Shown here: piece by piece, positions 10,603 through 19,580 of the stretch | Numbering within the stretch: position 1 is the stretch's first letter | How the letters are laid out: every line of letters starts with the position of its first letter | From: Chara braunii | Lineage: Eukaryota > Streptophyta > Charophyceae > Charales > Characeae | NCBI GenBank assembly: GCA_003427395.1 | Contig: BFEA01000210.1 | Span: 1,863,593 to 1,895,671 of the forward strand | Direction of reading: 5' to 3' | DNA: 32,079 nucleotides | Position numbers and translations under genes: made by a program | The notes under the pieces: model-generated | Told to the model about the DNA's origin: nothing | What the model saw: only the letters and a program-made list of their open reading frames with translations | Databases searched by the model: none

Positions 10603-11545
10603 CGTTCAACGCGCGAAGCCAGCCAACCCCGCTGCCAGAAAGCCAGCCGCCCGCCCACCCGTCCAGTCACTCGAGTAGACTGACGGCCGCGCAGAGGAGC
10701 AAGTTTCTAACGAGTTTCTAGTACCTCGAATAGAACGCGGGGTGGCCGCGCAGAGGATCAAGTTTCCATGCTATTAAGTTCTAGAACCCCGAAGAGAACA
10801 CGGGGTGATTATGTCTGTATAACCTGGAAGTGGCATCGGGTATAAGCTAGAGGCATCGGAGAGAATCAATATCTTCGTGATGAGGAGCAGAAGATTGCAA
10901 GGAGCAGAGAATTGGTCTTCTTGACGAGGAACAAGAGACCGAGAAACGTGTGTTGGCAGTCAGTTTCAGCAGTCAGCTTGGCACGTTAGTAGCTTCGGAG
11001 AGAATCGGTCTCCGTGATGAGGAGCGGAGAAGTGAGAGTAGGAGACTAAGGAGAGAAGTCGTCTAATCAGCAACGTTGTTTTGTCGGTGTCACGGGAGAC
11101 CGAGAAACGCGTGTTGGCAGTCAGTTTCATAGGTCACTAGCAATGACGGACTCGATTTCACTGTTTCGTTGTGTCACGGGAGACCGAGAAACGCGAATTG
11201 TCAGTCAGCTTCAGAGCGCAGTAGCTTCGGAGAGAGTCGCTCAGAGACTCTGTGACGAGGAGCAGAGAATTGGTCTTCGAGACGAGGAACAGAGAATCGG
11301 TCTTGGTGACGCAGGAAGTAGGGAGTGAGGGTGTTATCTGCGGAGCACTCGCTGCAGACGCAGTCGGGTTTACGCAATAGGCAAAGAACGCCGGTTCAGG
11401 GGAACAGGACCGGAGTGCAGGCGAACAAAAGCGTGAGATGTGTGCTGAGTGGCGGCGGAACATCGATAGACGCCGGGAAGCATACCTAAACGAATATATA
11501 TGTGTATAGATGTAAATACATAAATAAATAACAAATAATAATGAC
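10603..11545 (+). other. probable 3' untranslated region with a repeated module and poly(A) signal
   Basis: After the stop codon there is no further coding sequence I can support. The word GAGACCGAGAAACGCGTGTT with a following CAGTCAG.TTC occurs near 10938, 11096 and 11181, and GTAGCTTCGGAGAGA near 10987 and 11221. A paired GAACACGGGGTG/GAACGCGGGGTG occurs near 10733 and 10795. AATAAA is at 11523-11528, just after TGTAA, which fits a polyadenylation site near 11540. The transcript end is inferred. Confidence 0.4.
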
Positions 11546-11776
11546 ATAATCACAGAGAGAGCATAAGCTCACGTGTAGTGCGTCGTGCTTCAGGAAAGAG
11601 GTTTTGGCACAGAGGACAGCTGCGCTGTATCATTGTGTGCGAGGGGAATTTGGGTGCTGTCGAGTGTTTCGAAAGTGTTTCGGTTATTTGAAAAAAAAAA
11701 GGGAGTGTTTGGGTTTGCAGCAGATTGGCCTGCAGTTCCGGTAAATCACTCGTCAAACCGCCGCGGCCGTCAACAC

Positions 11777-11886
11777 TACCGTCTTCTCCCGAATAGAACG
11801 TACGGTCATTTTATAGCTTACTTGGGGCAATATTCGGTCTACAAACAGCCATAGTGACCGTACGTTTGATTCAGGGAAAGAAGGTA
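11777..11886. mobile_element. TA-flanked foldback MITE, copy 1
   Basis: The copy is flanked by TA (11777-11778, 11885-11886), with inverted ends CCGTCTTCTCCCGAATAG and a diverged partner ending GGGAAAGAAGG. An inner pair around ACGTACGGTCA and TGACCGTACGT extends the hairpin. It belongs to the family described at 14288. It has no coding capacity. Confidence 0.8.
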
Positions 11887-11929
11887 GGGAGCCCACTTTC
11901 CTTATGGAATCAGATCCATGTTTCCGGTC

Positions 11930-12045
11930 GCGGGCCACAGCCATTTACAGTCGGGATAGAAACGTCCGCAGGCCACAGTCATATATCGTCGGGATACACT
12001 GATGCCGAAGGAGGCCACAGCCATTTACCGTCGGGATAAACTACT
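11930..12045. repeat. ~40-bp minisatellite, three units
   Basis: GGCCACAGCCATTTACAGTCGGGATA is repeated as GGCCACAGTCATATATCGTCGGGATA and GGCCACAGCCATTTACCGTCGGGATA, separated by short variable spacers. Confidence 0.8.
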
Positions 12046-12127
12046 TCGAAATGGAGGGTGCTACGGTAGTTTGCGAAATGCTCAAGCAGCTGCAACTTTC
12101 GCTTCGCTACACGGCCACGGTTGGAGC

Positions 12128-12243
12128 TACCGTATTCCCCCGAACACAACGCACCCTGATTCTGAATGTTTACAATCGATCTTTCCGGTCACGTGCAGCC
12201 AAAATGAGGGTGGCGTTGTAGTTTGAGGCCGGGGAAGACGGTA
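12128..12243. mobile_element. TA-flanked foldback MITE, copy 2 (diverged)
   Basis: The copy has TA flanks, inverted ends CCGTATTCCCCCGAACACAACG and a partner ending GGGGAAGACGG. The inner arms have diverged more than in the copies at 13579 and 14288, so this is an older insertion of the same family. Confidence 0.7.
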
Positions 12244-12912
12244 GTAGCAGCAGCTCAGAGGTAAGCAGAGGACTTCTGCGTGCCTGTATTCTCGTAGGGC
12301 ATACGCACGCTACAGTAGGAAGGTCTTCTGGATATATCTCAGCGCAGTTACGGCCAGCGACGGACGCATCTGACCACAGTTACGTCCAGAAACGTCAGAC
12401 GAGGCCTCGTGTGATGTCCTCTCCCAGGTTGTTGTCAACTACAGTAGCGCAGAATGCCCCATGTACGACTGGCATACATGATAGTTGTCCCCATGTACGA
12501 CTGTTGTAAATGGAATGGAAGATGTGCGACTTACCATAGCGTGAGTGTGCGGAGTTTTCTGATGACGGACGAAGCAGTGATGGTGAACGGCATGAGTTCT
12601 GGAAATTGTATAGAAATTTGAAAAAAAAAATAAAAAATTGTGTAGAAACTGGCTCTTAGGGCGGAGTCACAGCAGATCTATTTGACCGGAAGTATTCATG
12701 ACCTGGACGCATCTAACGGCAATTACGTCCAGGGGTTAGTCCAAGAAGAGTTCCTAGGGTGAAAATGGTCTTATATCGCCTTATTTCGTGACCTTGGTCG
12801 GTTAAAGAATCCAGCAGGCACTCTAGTGACCGCAATTTTTTTTTATTTTTTTTTTTTAATTGTTGGGAAGGGACCGCAAATTCGTGAATGTGCGGATGGG
12901 AACGCGATGTAA
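12244..12912. other. unassigned stretch
   Basis: No gene supported. GTTACGTCCAG/ATTACGTCCAGG words recur near 12380 and 12721, and CCCCATGTACGACTG twice near 12455 and 12490, suggesting old local duplication. Confidence 0.35.
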
Positions 12913-13039
12913 GGAGAGGACTCGCTCAGAGGGAGGAGGACCCTACCCAAAAAAATGAAAAGAAAAGGAGAGGACCCGCTCAGAGGGAGGAGGACCCTAC
13001 CCAAAAAAATGAAAAGAGAAGGAGAGGACTCGCTCAGCG
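12913..13039. repeat. 54-bp tandem repeat, 2.4 units
   Basis: Units start at 12913, 12967 and 13021 (GGAGAGGACTCGCTCAGAGG) with only a few substitutions between the first two. The period is a multiple of three and an ATG-started frame (12888-13163) stays open through it, giving an 18-residue REEDPTQKNEK repeat. Coding is possible but has no other support. Confidence 0.85.
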
Positions 13040-13328
13040 GAGCACTACTAGCAGCAGCAGCAGGGGCAAAATAGAGCCGATCTTGCGTCTTTTCAACGCA
13101 CGGGTGAACTGTAGTGTGACCTGGCCTTCTGTATGTCTATCGGGGAGCGCTAACGTGCCGTAAAATCGCGAATGTGTACGGCGTTTTAGGACGGTGAAAA
13201 ATCACGAACGGGGTACGCTGGGAGATCATTGTGGTTTATGAGCGACAGCACAGTTGTTTCGAGTCTGCTTGAAGTTTAATTGAGCGATTGACAGATTTGA
13301 TTGATTAGTCCATTGATTGGTTGATTGA

Positions 13329-13440
13329 CTGGTTTTCGGAGTGGGGAGAGAGAGAGAGAGAGAGAGTGCCCTGACAACGGTGTATTACGATGTTGTATTG
13401 CTGGTACGTTGCGCTCAAATAATTTGGTGTCATTTGAGTG

Positions 13441-13478
<38 letters not shown>

Positions 13479-13540
13479 TTGCACAGAAAGGTGTGTATGA
13501 CGATGTCGTATTGCTGGGACGTGCATAAATTTGAAATTTC
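13329..13540. repeat. two-unit degenerate duplication with (GA)n
   Basis: Each ~100-bp unit holds a (GA)n run, then TACGATGTTGTATTGCTGGTACGT (diverged to GACGATGTCGTATTGCTGGGACGT), then an ATATCATTT or GTGTCATTT word. Confidence 0.75.
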
Positions 13541-13578
13541 GATATCATTTCTCTCTAAGTGAAGAGGTCCTGGATCGC

Positions 13579-13687
13579 TACCGTCTTCACCCGAATAGAA
13601 CGCCCTGTCAGTATAGTTGTATCTAGACCGAAAGTTACGCCAAATACAGCTATAATGACCGGTCGTTCTCTTGGGGTGAAGACGGTA
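13579..13687. mobile_element. TA-flanked foldback MITE, copy 3
   Basis: TA flanks (13579-13580, 13686-13687), inverted ends CCGTCTTCACCCGAATAG and a partner ending GGGTGAAGACGG, and inner arms CAGTATAGTTGTAT/ATACAGCTATAATGAC. Its central loop CTAGACCGAAAGTTACGCC is the reverse complement of the loop in the copy at 14288, so the two were inserted in opposite orientations. Confidence 0.9.
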
Positions 13688-14287
13688 GCAAAAAGGAACG
13701 CACCATTGGAAGCATGAAAGGAAGGAACAATGGGATTTTATGTTACGTGCGTATTATCGACCAAATTGAATGGAGGAGTAGACCCGAGCTCTCGTGGTAA
13801 AATGTTTCGAGTTTCGTAAACAAAGGATCAGCAAGAGACCTAAGAGACCTAATCTCTCCCCTTCCCGAGATCTTTTGCTCGCTAGCTCCCTTCTCGAGAA
13901 AGAGGGAACCCCAGCTTGGTACTCCGTTTTTTGCTGCTCGTCTTGGTATTCTCTGCCTTACACTTGAGTCTTGAGGATCGTATGAATTCACTGCATTGAA
14001 GAACGCGATTGCAATGTATGTGTTTCGTTATATTGAGACGCGTGTGTGGAAGCAACTAGGTCGTACTTGGGGGTCGTATGCATGCACTGCATGGAAGAAC
14101 GCGATTGCCATGCATGTGTTTCGTTATATTGAGACGTGTGTGTGTGGAAGCGACTTGGCCATTCCCTTGCCGTGATTCTTCCATTCTCCGTAATCGATGG
14201 GTAGCATTTCATTGTTCATCCCTGATCCGATCTCAAGATTCGTACACGCGACCTCCCTCATAGGAGTTGCACGCTCAACCAAACGTC

Positions 14288-14396
14288 TACCGTCTTCACC
14301 CGAATAGAACGACCGGTCATTATAGCTGTATTTGGTGTAACTTTCGGTCTAGATACAGCTATAATGACCGGGCGTTCTATTCGGGTGAAGACGGTA
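14288..14396. mobile_element. TA-flanked foldback MITE, copy 4 (best preserved)
   Basis: The two arms (about 45 bp each) are nearly perfect inverse copies. They run from CCGTCTTCACCCGAATAG through GGTCATTATAGCTGTAT, separated by a ~20-base loop. TA on both sides suggests a Tc1/mariner-type (Stowaway-like) TA target duplication. At 109 bp with no ORF it must rely on a transposase elsewhere. The near-perfect arms suggest this copy is young relative to the others. Confidence 0.92.
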
Positions 14397-14973
14397 AGGT
14401 TACCACTGACCGGGGTTGTTTTTGCATTTTTGTGAAGCTCTACTGAGGAAAAACAGATATGATGAATGCCAACGCGGGAATGCGAGGTTGGTATATAGGG
14501 GTGGGGACGCCGGGTTGGTATATTTCGTAATTGACGATTTTAAGGCGTGTCCAAATGGGATGACCCCGCGTTCAATTCGGGGGACAGCTTGCGTTCAAAT
14601 CGGCGGAGATGCCGCGTTGAGCTCGGGGCGAGACAAGTCCTTTGACACCGAATTGAACGCGATGTTGGTACATATGCACGTTAATAAGCGATACGTAAGG
14701 TCCGATACAAATGGGCGGAAATGCAGATTTGGGGCATCGCTCCACTATGTCCAAATGTGCAAAATGCGAAGGAATCTTCCGCTAAACCAATGCGAATGAA
14801 TCTTCCGCTAAACCATGGGAAGATACGCCGGCTTATTTTTTGTCTGTTGTGCATGCGCCCAATTACTGTTGTGGAGCGAGGCCCTCGGTAGCCCATGCTA
14901 GCCCATGCTTTACCAGGCACGAGGGCGGCCGCAGCTATTGCCTGCCAAAGTCGGAGATAACTCTCGTATACAT

Positions 14974-15235
14974 CTTCGATGTCTGTCTTTATGCAAACCT
15001 GCGATCAGCACTGTGTTCTCTCCGTTCATTGCCTGTGTGTGTCAATAACTCGCATTCACCTCTTCGATGTCTCTCTTCATGCAAACCCGCGATCTGCACT
15101 CTGTGTTCTCTCCGTTCGTTGACTGTGTGTGTCAATAACTCGCATTCACATCTTCGTTGTCTCTCTTCATGCAGACGTGCGATCTGCACTCTGTTCCCTC
15201 CGTCCGTTCATTGTCTCACGTGTGCAAATAGGCAC
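14974..15235. repeat. ~88-90-bp tandem repeat, three units
   Basis: Units start at 14974, 15062 and 15152 (CTTCGATGTCTCTCTTCATG). Each contains TGCGATC.GCACT, TCTCTCCGTTC and CAATAACTCGCATTCAC or a variant. Confidence 0.9.
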
Positions 15236-15472
15236 TCTCTCAGTCGTAAATGTCAAAAGGGGTGAAATAATCCACCAGCCTGAGGGAACTTACCATATGT
15301 CTTTGAGCATGGAGAGAAGACTTAAAAAGATTTAATAAGGTAGCTAGGGGTTTTACTCGCACGTCATTAACTATATCATCATCAAGCGTGCTAGACTCCG
15401 AACAACAATTGAACAACACCCTTGAGCATAGTGTATCATCGTGGTTCATCTGGCTGGTTGTGGGTCTTGTTG

Positions 15473-15625
15473 TCAAAGAGTGTATCTGTCAGTGTCACGT
15501 GGCGTCCACGTGGGGGCATTGTTGGCAAGACAAAGAGTGTATCTGTCAGTGTCACATGGCGTCCACGTGGGGGCATTGTTGTCAAGAGTATCTGTCCGTG
15601 CCGCACGTCCACGTGGGGGATTTTG
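15473..15625. repeat. 57-bp tandem repeat, about 2.7 units
   Basis: TATCTGTCAGTGTCACGTGG starts units at 15483, 15540 and (truncated) 15589, each followed by CGTCCACGTGGGGG. The palindromic CACGTG occurs in every unit and is also a G-box core, though nothing shows a regulatory role here. Confidence 0.85.
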
Positions 15626-16122
15626 TACTCGGTTTTGAAGAGCACCGTGTGTGTCCCCCAGGCATGCTCAGCGGTCGGTTCTTCCGACCCGTTTGCATGC
15701 TGGTAGGTTTGCTGACGTCGATCAGCTCGTCGGTGCGAACAACTGGACAGTGGACTTTCCTTTCTTGTCACTTTGTTATGAGAAAAAAAGGAAAGAGAAG
15801 GAGAAACCTCTTCGGAGAAAGTTGATTAATAAATACTTTATTAATGAAGATTGCGAAAATATTTTATTATTTTATGATGATGTGCAGGAGACGAAGATCG
15901 TCTTTCCCGTCGTAATCTTCTCTGTCGCTTTCGGAAATGAAGCGAAGGGCCTCGCTCCAGTACACAACGCTCTACATGCATTTGGACGTTTTATGGACCA
16001 GGTGCATTTTGACGAGCTCAACATTTTTAATGTATACGGTCTGAAAACCGTCCAGAACCGTGCCGAGTGTTGTCTTGTGGAGCGAGGCCAGAAGCCGAAG
16101 GGACGGAAGAACTGGTGATAAG

Positions 16123-16131
16123 TTGTTGCGC

Positions 16132-16167
<36 letters not shown>

Positions 16168-16284
16168 CTACTCGGACCATTTCTCGATATATGCGTGTCA
16201 TCCTTGCGCAGGGCCATGCTAATCTTCTCTCTCTGTATCGTTCCAATTTTAACGGACGTCCCGAAGGACTTGTTGCGCACTTTT
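16123..16284 (-). mobile_element. U6 retrotransposition unit: target duplications, poly(A) tail and U6 body
   Basis: On the minus strand the order is AAAAGTGCGCAACAA (16284-16270), U6 body, short GAGTAG, A34 tail (16167-16134) and the same AAAAGTGCGCAACAA (16137-16123; its A's merge with the tail). A 15-bp duplication beginning with A's plus an A-tail is what LINE-encoded target-primed reverse transcription leaves. The extra GAGTAG between the U6 end and the A-tail could be the 3' terminus of the LINE that mobilised it. Confidence 0.85.
16170..16269 (-). pseudogene. U6 spliceosomal snRNA retropseudogene
   Basis: Read on the minus strand the sequence follows plant-type U6 almost base for base: a 5' hairpin GTCC-TTCG-GGAC, AAAATTGGAACGATACAGAG, AAGATTAGCATGGCC, TGCGCAAGGATGACACGC and ATCGAGAAATGGTCC. 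It differs from the usual plant form by a 4-base GAGA expansion just after ACAGAG, one C missing from the GGCCCC run, and a 5' hairpin shortened by one base pair on both sides. The expansion lies in the catalytic core between the ACAGAGA box and the AGC triad, so this copy is unlikely to work in splicing. A genuine U6 gene would end in a short T run and have an upstream element and TATA box; here a poly(A) tail follows. Confidence 0.88.
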
Positions 16285-16294
16285 CCCGTACTGA

Positions 16295-16409
16295 AATTTT
16301 GCTTTTTTTCCCAATTAGTTTCCATATGATCTGCGTCCTCTCCCCCAACCGAATTTTGCTTTTTTTTTTCAATTAATTTCCATATGATCTGCGTCCTCTC
16401 CCCCAACCG
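16295..16409. repeat. 57-bp tandem duplication
   Basis: Two units (starts 16295 and 16352) share AATTTTGCTTTTTTT, TTTCCATATGATCTGCGTCC and TCTCCCCCAACCG. They lie directly upstream (minus sense) of the U6 insertion. Confidence 0.9.
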
Positions 16410-16845
16410 TTTTCATCAGGAAGAAGCTGGATTCGTTCATTTTCGAAAAACGTGGAGAATGTGGAAGAGGAACCGGCATCGTCGTCGAGCAAGATTAGGC
16501 GCATCTGATTGAAGATCTATTTTTAAATCGTACGGCGTGTTTGACCTCTCTTTATCTACAGAAGTGACAGACGCGATAGGCGCGCATCCAAAGTCATTCA
16601 CTGCCGCGCAGCGCTTCAGTAAGACTCCGCATTGAGGTAAGTTAACCTGTGAGGTGAGTTAGCCTTCTTTATTGAAATTTATTCGTCCTTGTTTTTTTTG
16701 TTGGCTGTAATTGCGGGAGAGGTCGGTCGTGGAAGGGCTCGACAACAAAAAAAATACTACTGTATTATCAGAACGACGAGAACGTTGGACATTAGTTTAG
16801 ATAGGGGTAGGACATTATTGAAAATTTGAAATCATATATACGACA

Positions 16846-16955
16846 GCTGTACGGGGAGAGTCGACTGAATCTGAATGTGGCCTTAATTGCGGTCATGTGC
16901 GCTGTACGGGGAGAGTCGACTGAATCTGAATGTGGCCTTAATTGCGGTCATGTGC
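16846..16955. repeat. exact 55-bp tandem duplication
   Basis: GCTGTACGGGGAGAGTCGAC begins identical units at 16846 and 16901. Identity over 55 bp implies a recent duplication or an assembly artefact. Confidence 0.92.
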
Positions 16956-17399
16956 GATGACTACGTCTCGGAAAAGGATGAGGAAGCCCGAAAGTCTTCT
17001 TGGATAAATTTTGAGCCTGAGCAGCTGAGCTGGTTGAGCACGATTCGATGATGGCCATCATAACATGTGTAGGTGGTGACGATAGACTTCGATGTGTTCT
17101 TTCCTTGAAGAAGGCAGCCCGAGGGTATGTATGCGCTGGCATAGAGGCCCTGGACAGTGGACTCAGTCAAATTGAATGGAGACGGATGATCGCAATTTTA
17201 TATGATTCGTTCATTACATGAATACGAATATGTTTTACGTCTTTTGTGTACTTTCATGTTGACCCCTTTCCTTTTTGGGAAAACAAGGGCCCCGTCACGG
17301 ATTCAGTTCGCTTCGCGGCGTGAAAATGTACGTCAGTCACGATTTCGTGAATGTTGTGCGAAAGCACGGAAAATGGTGAGTGAGTGTATACCCATAAAG

Positions 17400-17476
17400 C
17401 TTTAGGGTCCGGTGGGGATGAGTTGTATTCGAGGGATGCGTGAAGTGGATCTGAAAATGAAATCGTGACTGCGCCC
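17400..17476 (-). repeat. dispersed repeat, inverted relative to 20109-20215
   Basis: On the minus strand: CACTTCACGCATCCCTCGAA, TACAACTCATCCCCACCGGA, CCCTAAAGC. This matches 20147-20195 on the plus strand with a few substitutions, so both are copies of one dispersed family. Confidence 0.7.
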
Positions 17477-17751
17477 TCGTTACCCCTTCTTTTTTTTCCT
17501 TTTTTTTTTGTACGTTCCCGTTTTCTCTTTTTCCTGTTGTTGGGTGCAATACACACACAGTGACTTGTCTTCTACTGGAAGCAAGCTTTCGTAAAACCAG
17601 CGAGCAGGAAGTATCCTTGGCTGAAAGTCGAAATGAAAGAGAGAAGAACAAAACGTTGGGGGTGATGACAGGGCGACCCGTAGGTACAGCTGATGGTGCA
17701 GCAAGAATCGCCACGGTGGTTGGCCTGAAGCATGGGCTGAAAGCAATCTCT

Positions 17752-18182
17752 CATCTTGAGATCTGATGATTGAAAGCTTCGGCCGCTCCATACTCCAGCA
17801 TTGTAGCAGGATACAGTCGGATTGGGGCGCCAACTGGTTTCAACAGACCAGATTTTTCATCTTGAGATCTGAGGATTGAAAGCTTCGGCCGCTTCATACT
17901 CCATCTCCTACTTCTTCGCCCGCGACCGTACAATATGTAGATCAACGGCCACAGATCTAGCAATCTGGTTTAGTTCCTCGGGGTCAGTGCAACCTATCCC
18001 GTACGCCCCCCCCCCCCCCCCCGGCCCCCTCTCCTCCCTCCTTTCCCGAAACCCGGCTGGTCCTCTCACTTCCATTGTAGCAGGATACAGTCGGAGTGGG
18101 GTGCCATATTCCATTTCAACAGAGCAGATCTCTCATCTTGAGATCTGATGATTGAAAGCTTCGGCCGCTCCATACTCCAGCT
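17752..18182. repeat. mosaic repeat: three ATCTTGAGATCTGATGATTG units and two intervening units
   Basis: The ~50-bp unit from CATCTTGAGATCTGATGATT to GGCCGCTCCATACTCCA occurs at 17754, 17859 and 18134. A second unit (CATTGTAGCAGGATACAGTC to TTTCAACAGA) occurs at 17799 and 18073. A unique 160-bp block with a C run (18008-18022) interrupts the series between 17906 and 18070. Confidence 0.85.
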
Positions 18183-18184
18183 GC

Positions 18185-18289
18185 TACTTGCTTCACCTGA
18201 ATACAACAATGTACGACTGGAAGATACCCAAATACATACAGGCTGATACAGCTATCGTGACCGTATGTTGTGTTCGGGTAAAGAAGGTA
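18185..18289. mobile_element. TA-flanked foldback MITE, copy 5 (most diverged)
   Basis: TA flanks, a left end with TTCACCTGAATACAAC and a right end GTTGTGTTCGGGTAAAGAAGG, and the inner arm GATACAGCTATCGTGACCG, matching the right arm of the copy at 14288. The left outer end is decayed. Confidence 0.6.
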
Positions 18290-19560
18290 GTAGCGATCGG
18301 AAGGTAGTAGCCGATCGCGCACTCAACTTGATGATGCTGAGCAAGGTGGAAGTTGAAGAACTCAGTACACGTCAATACTTGATGGATTGGCGTCCTACTC
18401 ATGAGTCATGAGACACATTTACTATCGCTGAATTACTAATGGTAACAGAAGGTTAAACTTTTCAGTCTTGAACTGTTTAACCTGCTCTGATGAATAGATT
18501 AAAGGATTCTAGCTTCAGGTTTGCACCCTTTCTCAGGCTTTCAGCACCGAGCCCTTGCAACCAGGTGCTGTCTTTTTTCTTAAAGTTGTGGACGCGGTTT
18601 CTTGAACTGCTTTTCCAACCAGATCGTTCCCTCACTCAGGTCTTACGAGGCGCGTCGAGGAGGTTTGACATCAATTTCCATCCACACGGAGGGAGGCAAG
18701 TGTGTATTGAATCTACTAGTCATGTGTACGTTGCCCAGGGGCAGATGATTGTGTCTGAGAGGTTTGCAGGGGGTGTCTTCTTATTTCGAGTTCTCGTTTT
18801 TAAAAGTTAGTGTGGCCCGCTCTTGGATATCAGGCTGATCAGGACAGATTCTACCCACACTTTTACAGTCTGGCCAAAAGCGTGAGAAATGTGTTCTTGT
18901 GCAGGTCTGAATGCACTGCCAGAGGGTTTCTAAACCTTGCTCCACTCCACTAGAAACAAGCAGTACTAACATCTTATGGCCGTTAATTCAACGGCTCAGA
19001 TGATGTAGTGTGGTGCAATTCGAGCTCGGTGGAACCAAGGCCTGTCTCTGGCGGTAGGAGGTGGCTCTGCAAGATGTCTGACGAAATGGTACTGAACTGT
19101 CTTATTATTTTTCCGAATAGACTCTTCGCCCCCCCCCCCGGGCCCCCCCCCTCAAAATTCAAATTCCATTACTTCGCCAAGTTTAGAATCAAGTTTTCGG
19201 AAATAGCATCTTTGTAGCAGAAATGAAATGAAGAAAGGGATACAGGCATTAGAAGTTTAGATAATCAGTTTCTATTCCCGGCCGGGGGTGCCTGAATGGT
19301 ATGCAAATACTATGCATGTGTAGCTGTCGATAAACGGATCGTGGCTTCAAGTTCTGCTGGATACAGCAATTGTTGGAGCCCCTTTTTAATTGGCAAATAG
19401 ATTACCAAGAAATTGAACTCTGTAGACCAACTGGACTTGTCACTATCAATGAATGTGTTAAGACGGAGCGAAAATATCAGAACTTTAAGAACGAAAGAAA
19501 GCATCTGAGAACTGTGCTGCCTTAGAAAAGAAAAAGAAACACCTGCACAGCTGTGTTACC
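18290..19560. other. unassigned stretch
   Basis: No gene supported. The 18490-18810 frame is open for 106 codons but has no recognisable domain. A C/G run lies at 19131-19151. Confidence 0.35.
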
Positions 19561-19563
19561 AGG

Positions 19564-19580
19564 TGCGCCCAGCGTGGGGC
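19564..19580 (+). other. tRNA-Lys-type primer-binding-site-like sequence
   Basis: TGCGCCCAGCGTGGGGC differs by one missing G and one A-to-G change from the 18-base site complementary to the 3' end of eukaryotic tRNA-Lys used by many LTR retroelements. It follows TTACCA plus GG, and an LTR would be expected to end in CA at such a position. No gag or pol is recognisable downstream, so at most this is a remnant. Confidence 0.25.

Noticed and set aside
12549-12575. CTGATGACGGACGAAGC, another hammerhead-like core
   Set aside because: The second box is GAAGC rather than GAAAC, there is no usable stem II, and it is far from the Penelope-like element.
12877-12900. CGCAAATTCGTGAA, identical to part of the 3' region of animal U6
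   Set aside because: No other U6 segment flanks it, and similar words (ATCGCGAATGTGTACGG, ATCACGAACGGGG) recur locally at 13164 and 13203, so it belongs to a local repeat.
17760-17790. CTGATGA followed two bases later by GAAA, the two conserved words of a hammerhead ribozyme
   Set aside because: Only two bases separate the words, so stem II cannot form. The copies near 17867 and 18142 are repeats of the same unit rather than independent evidence.
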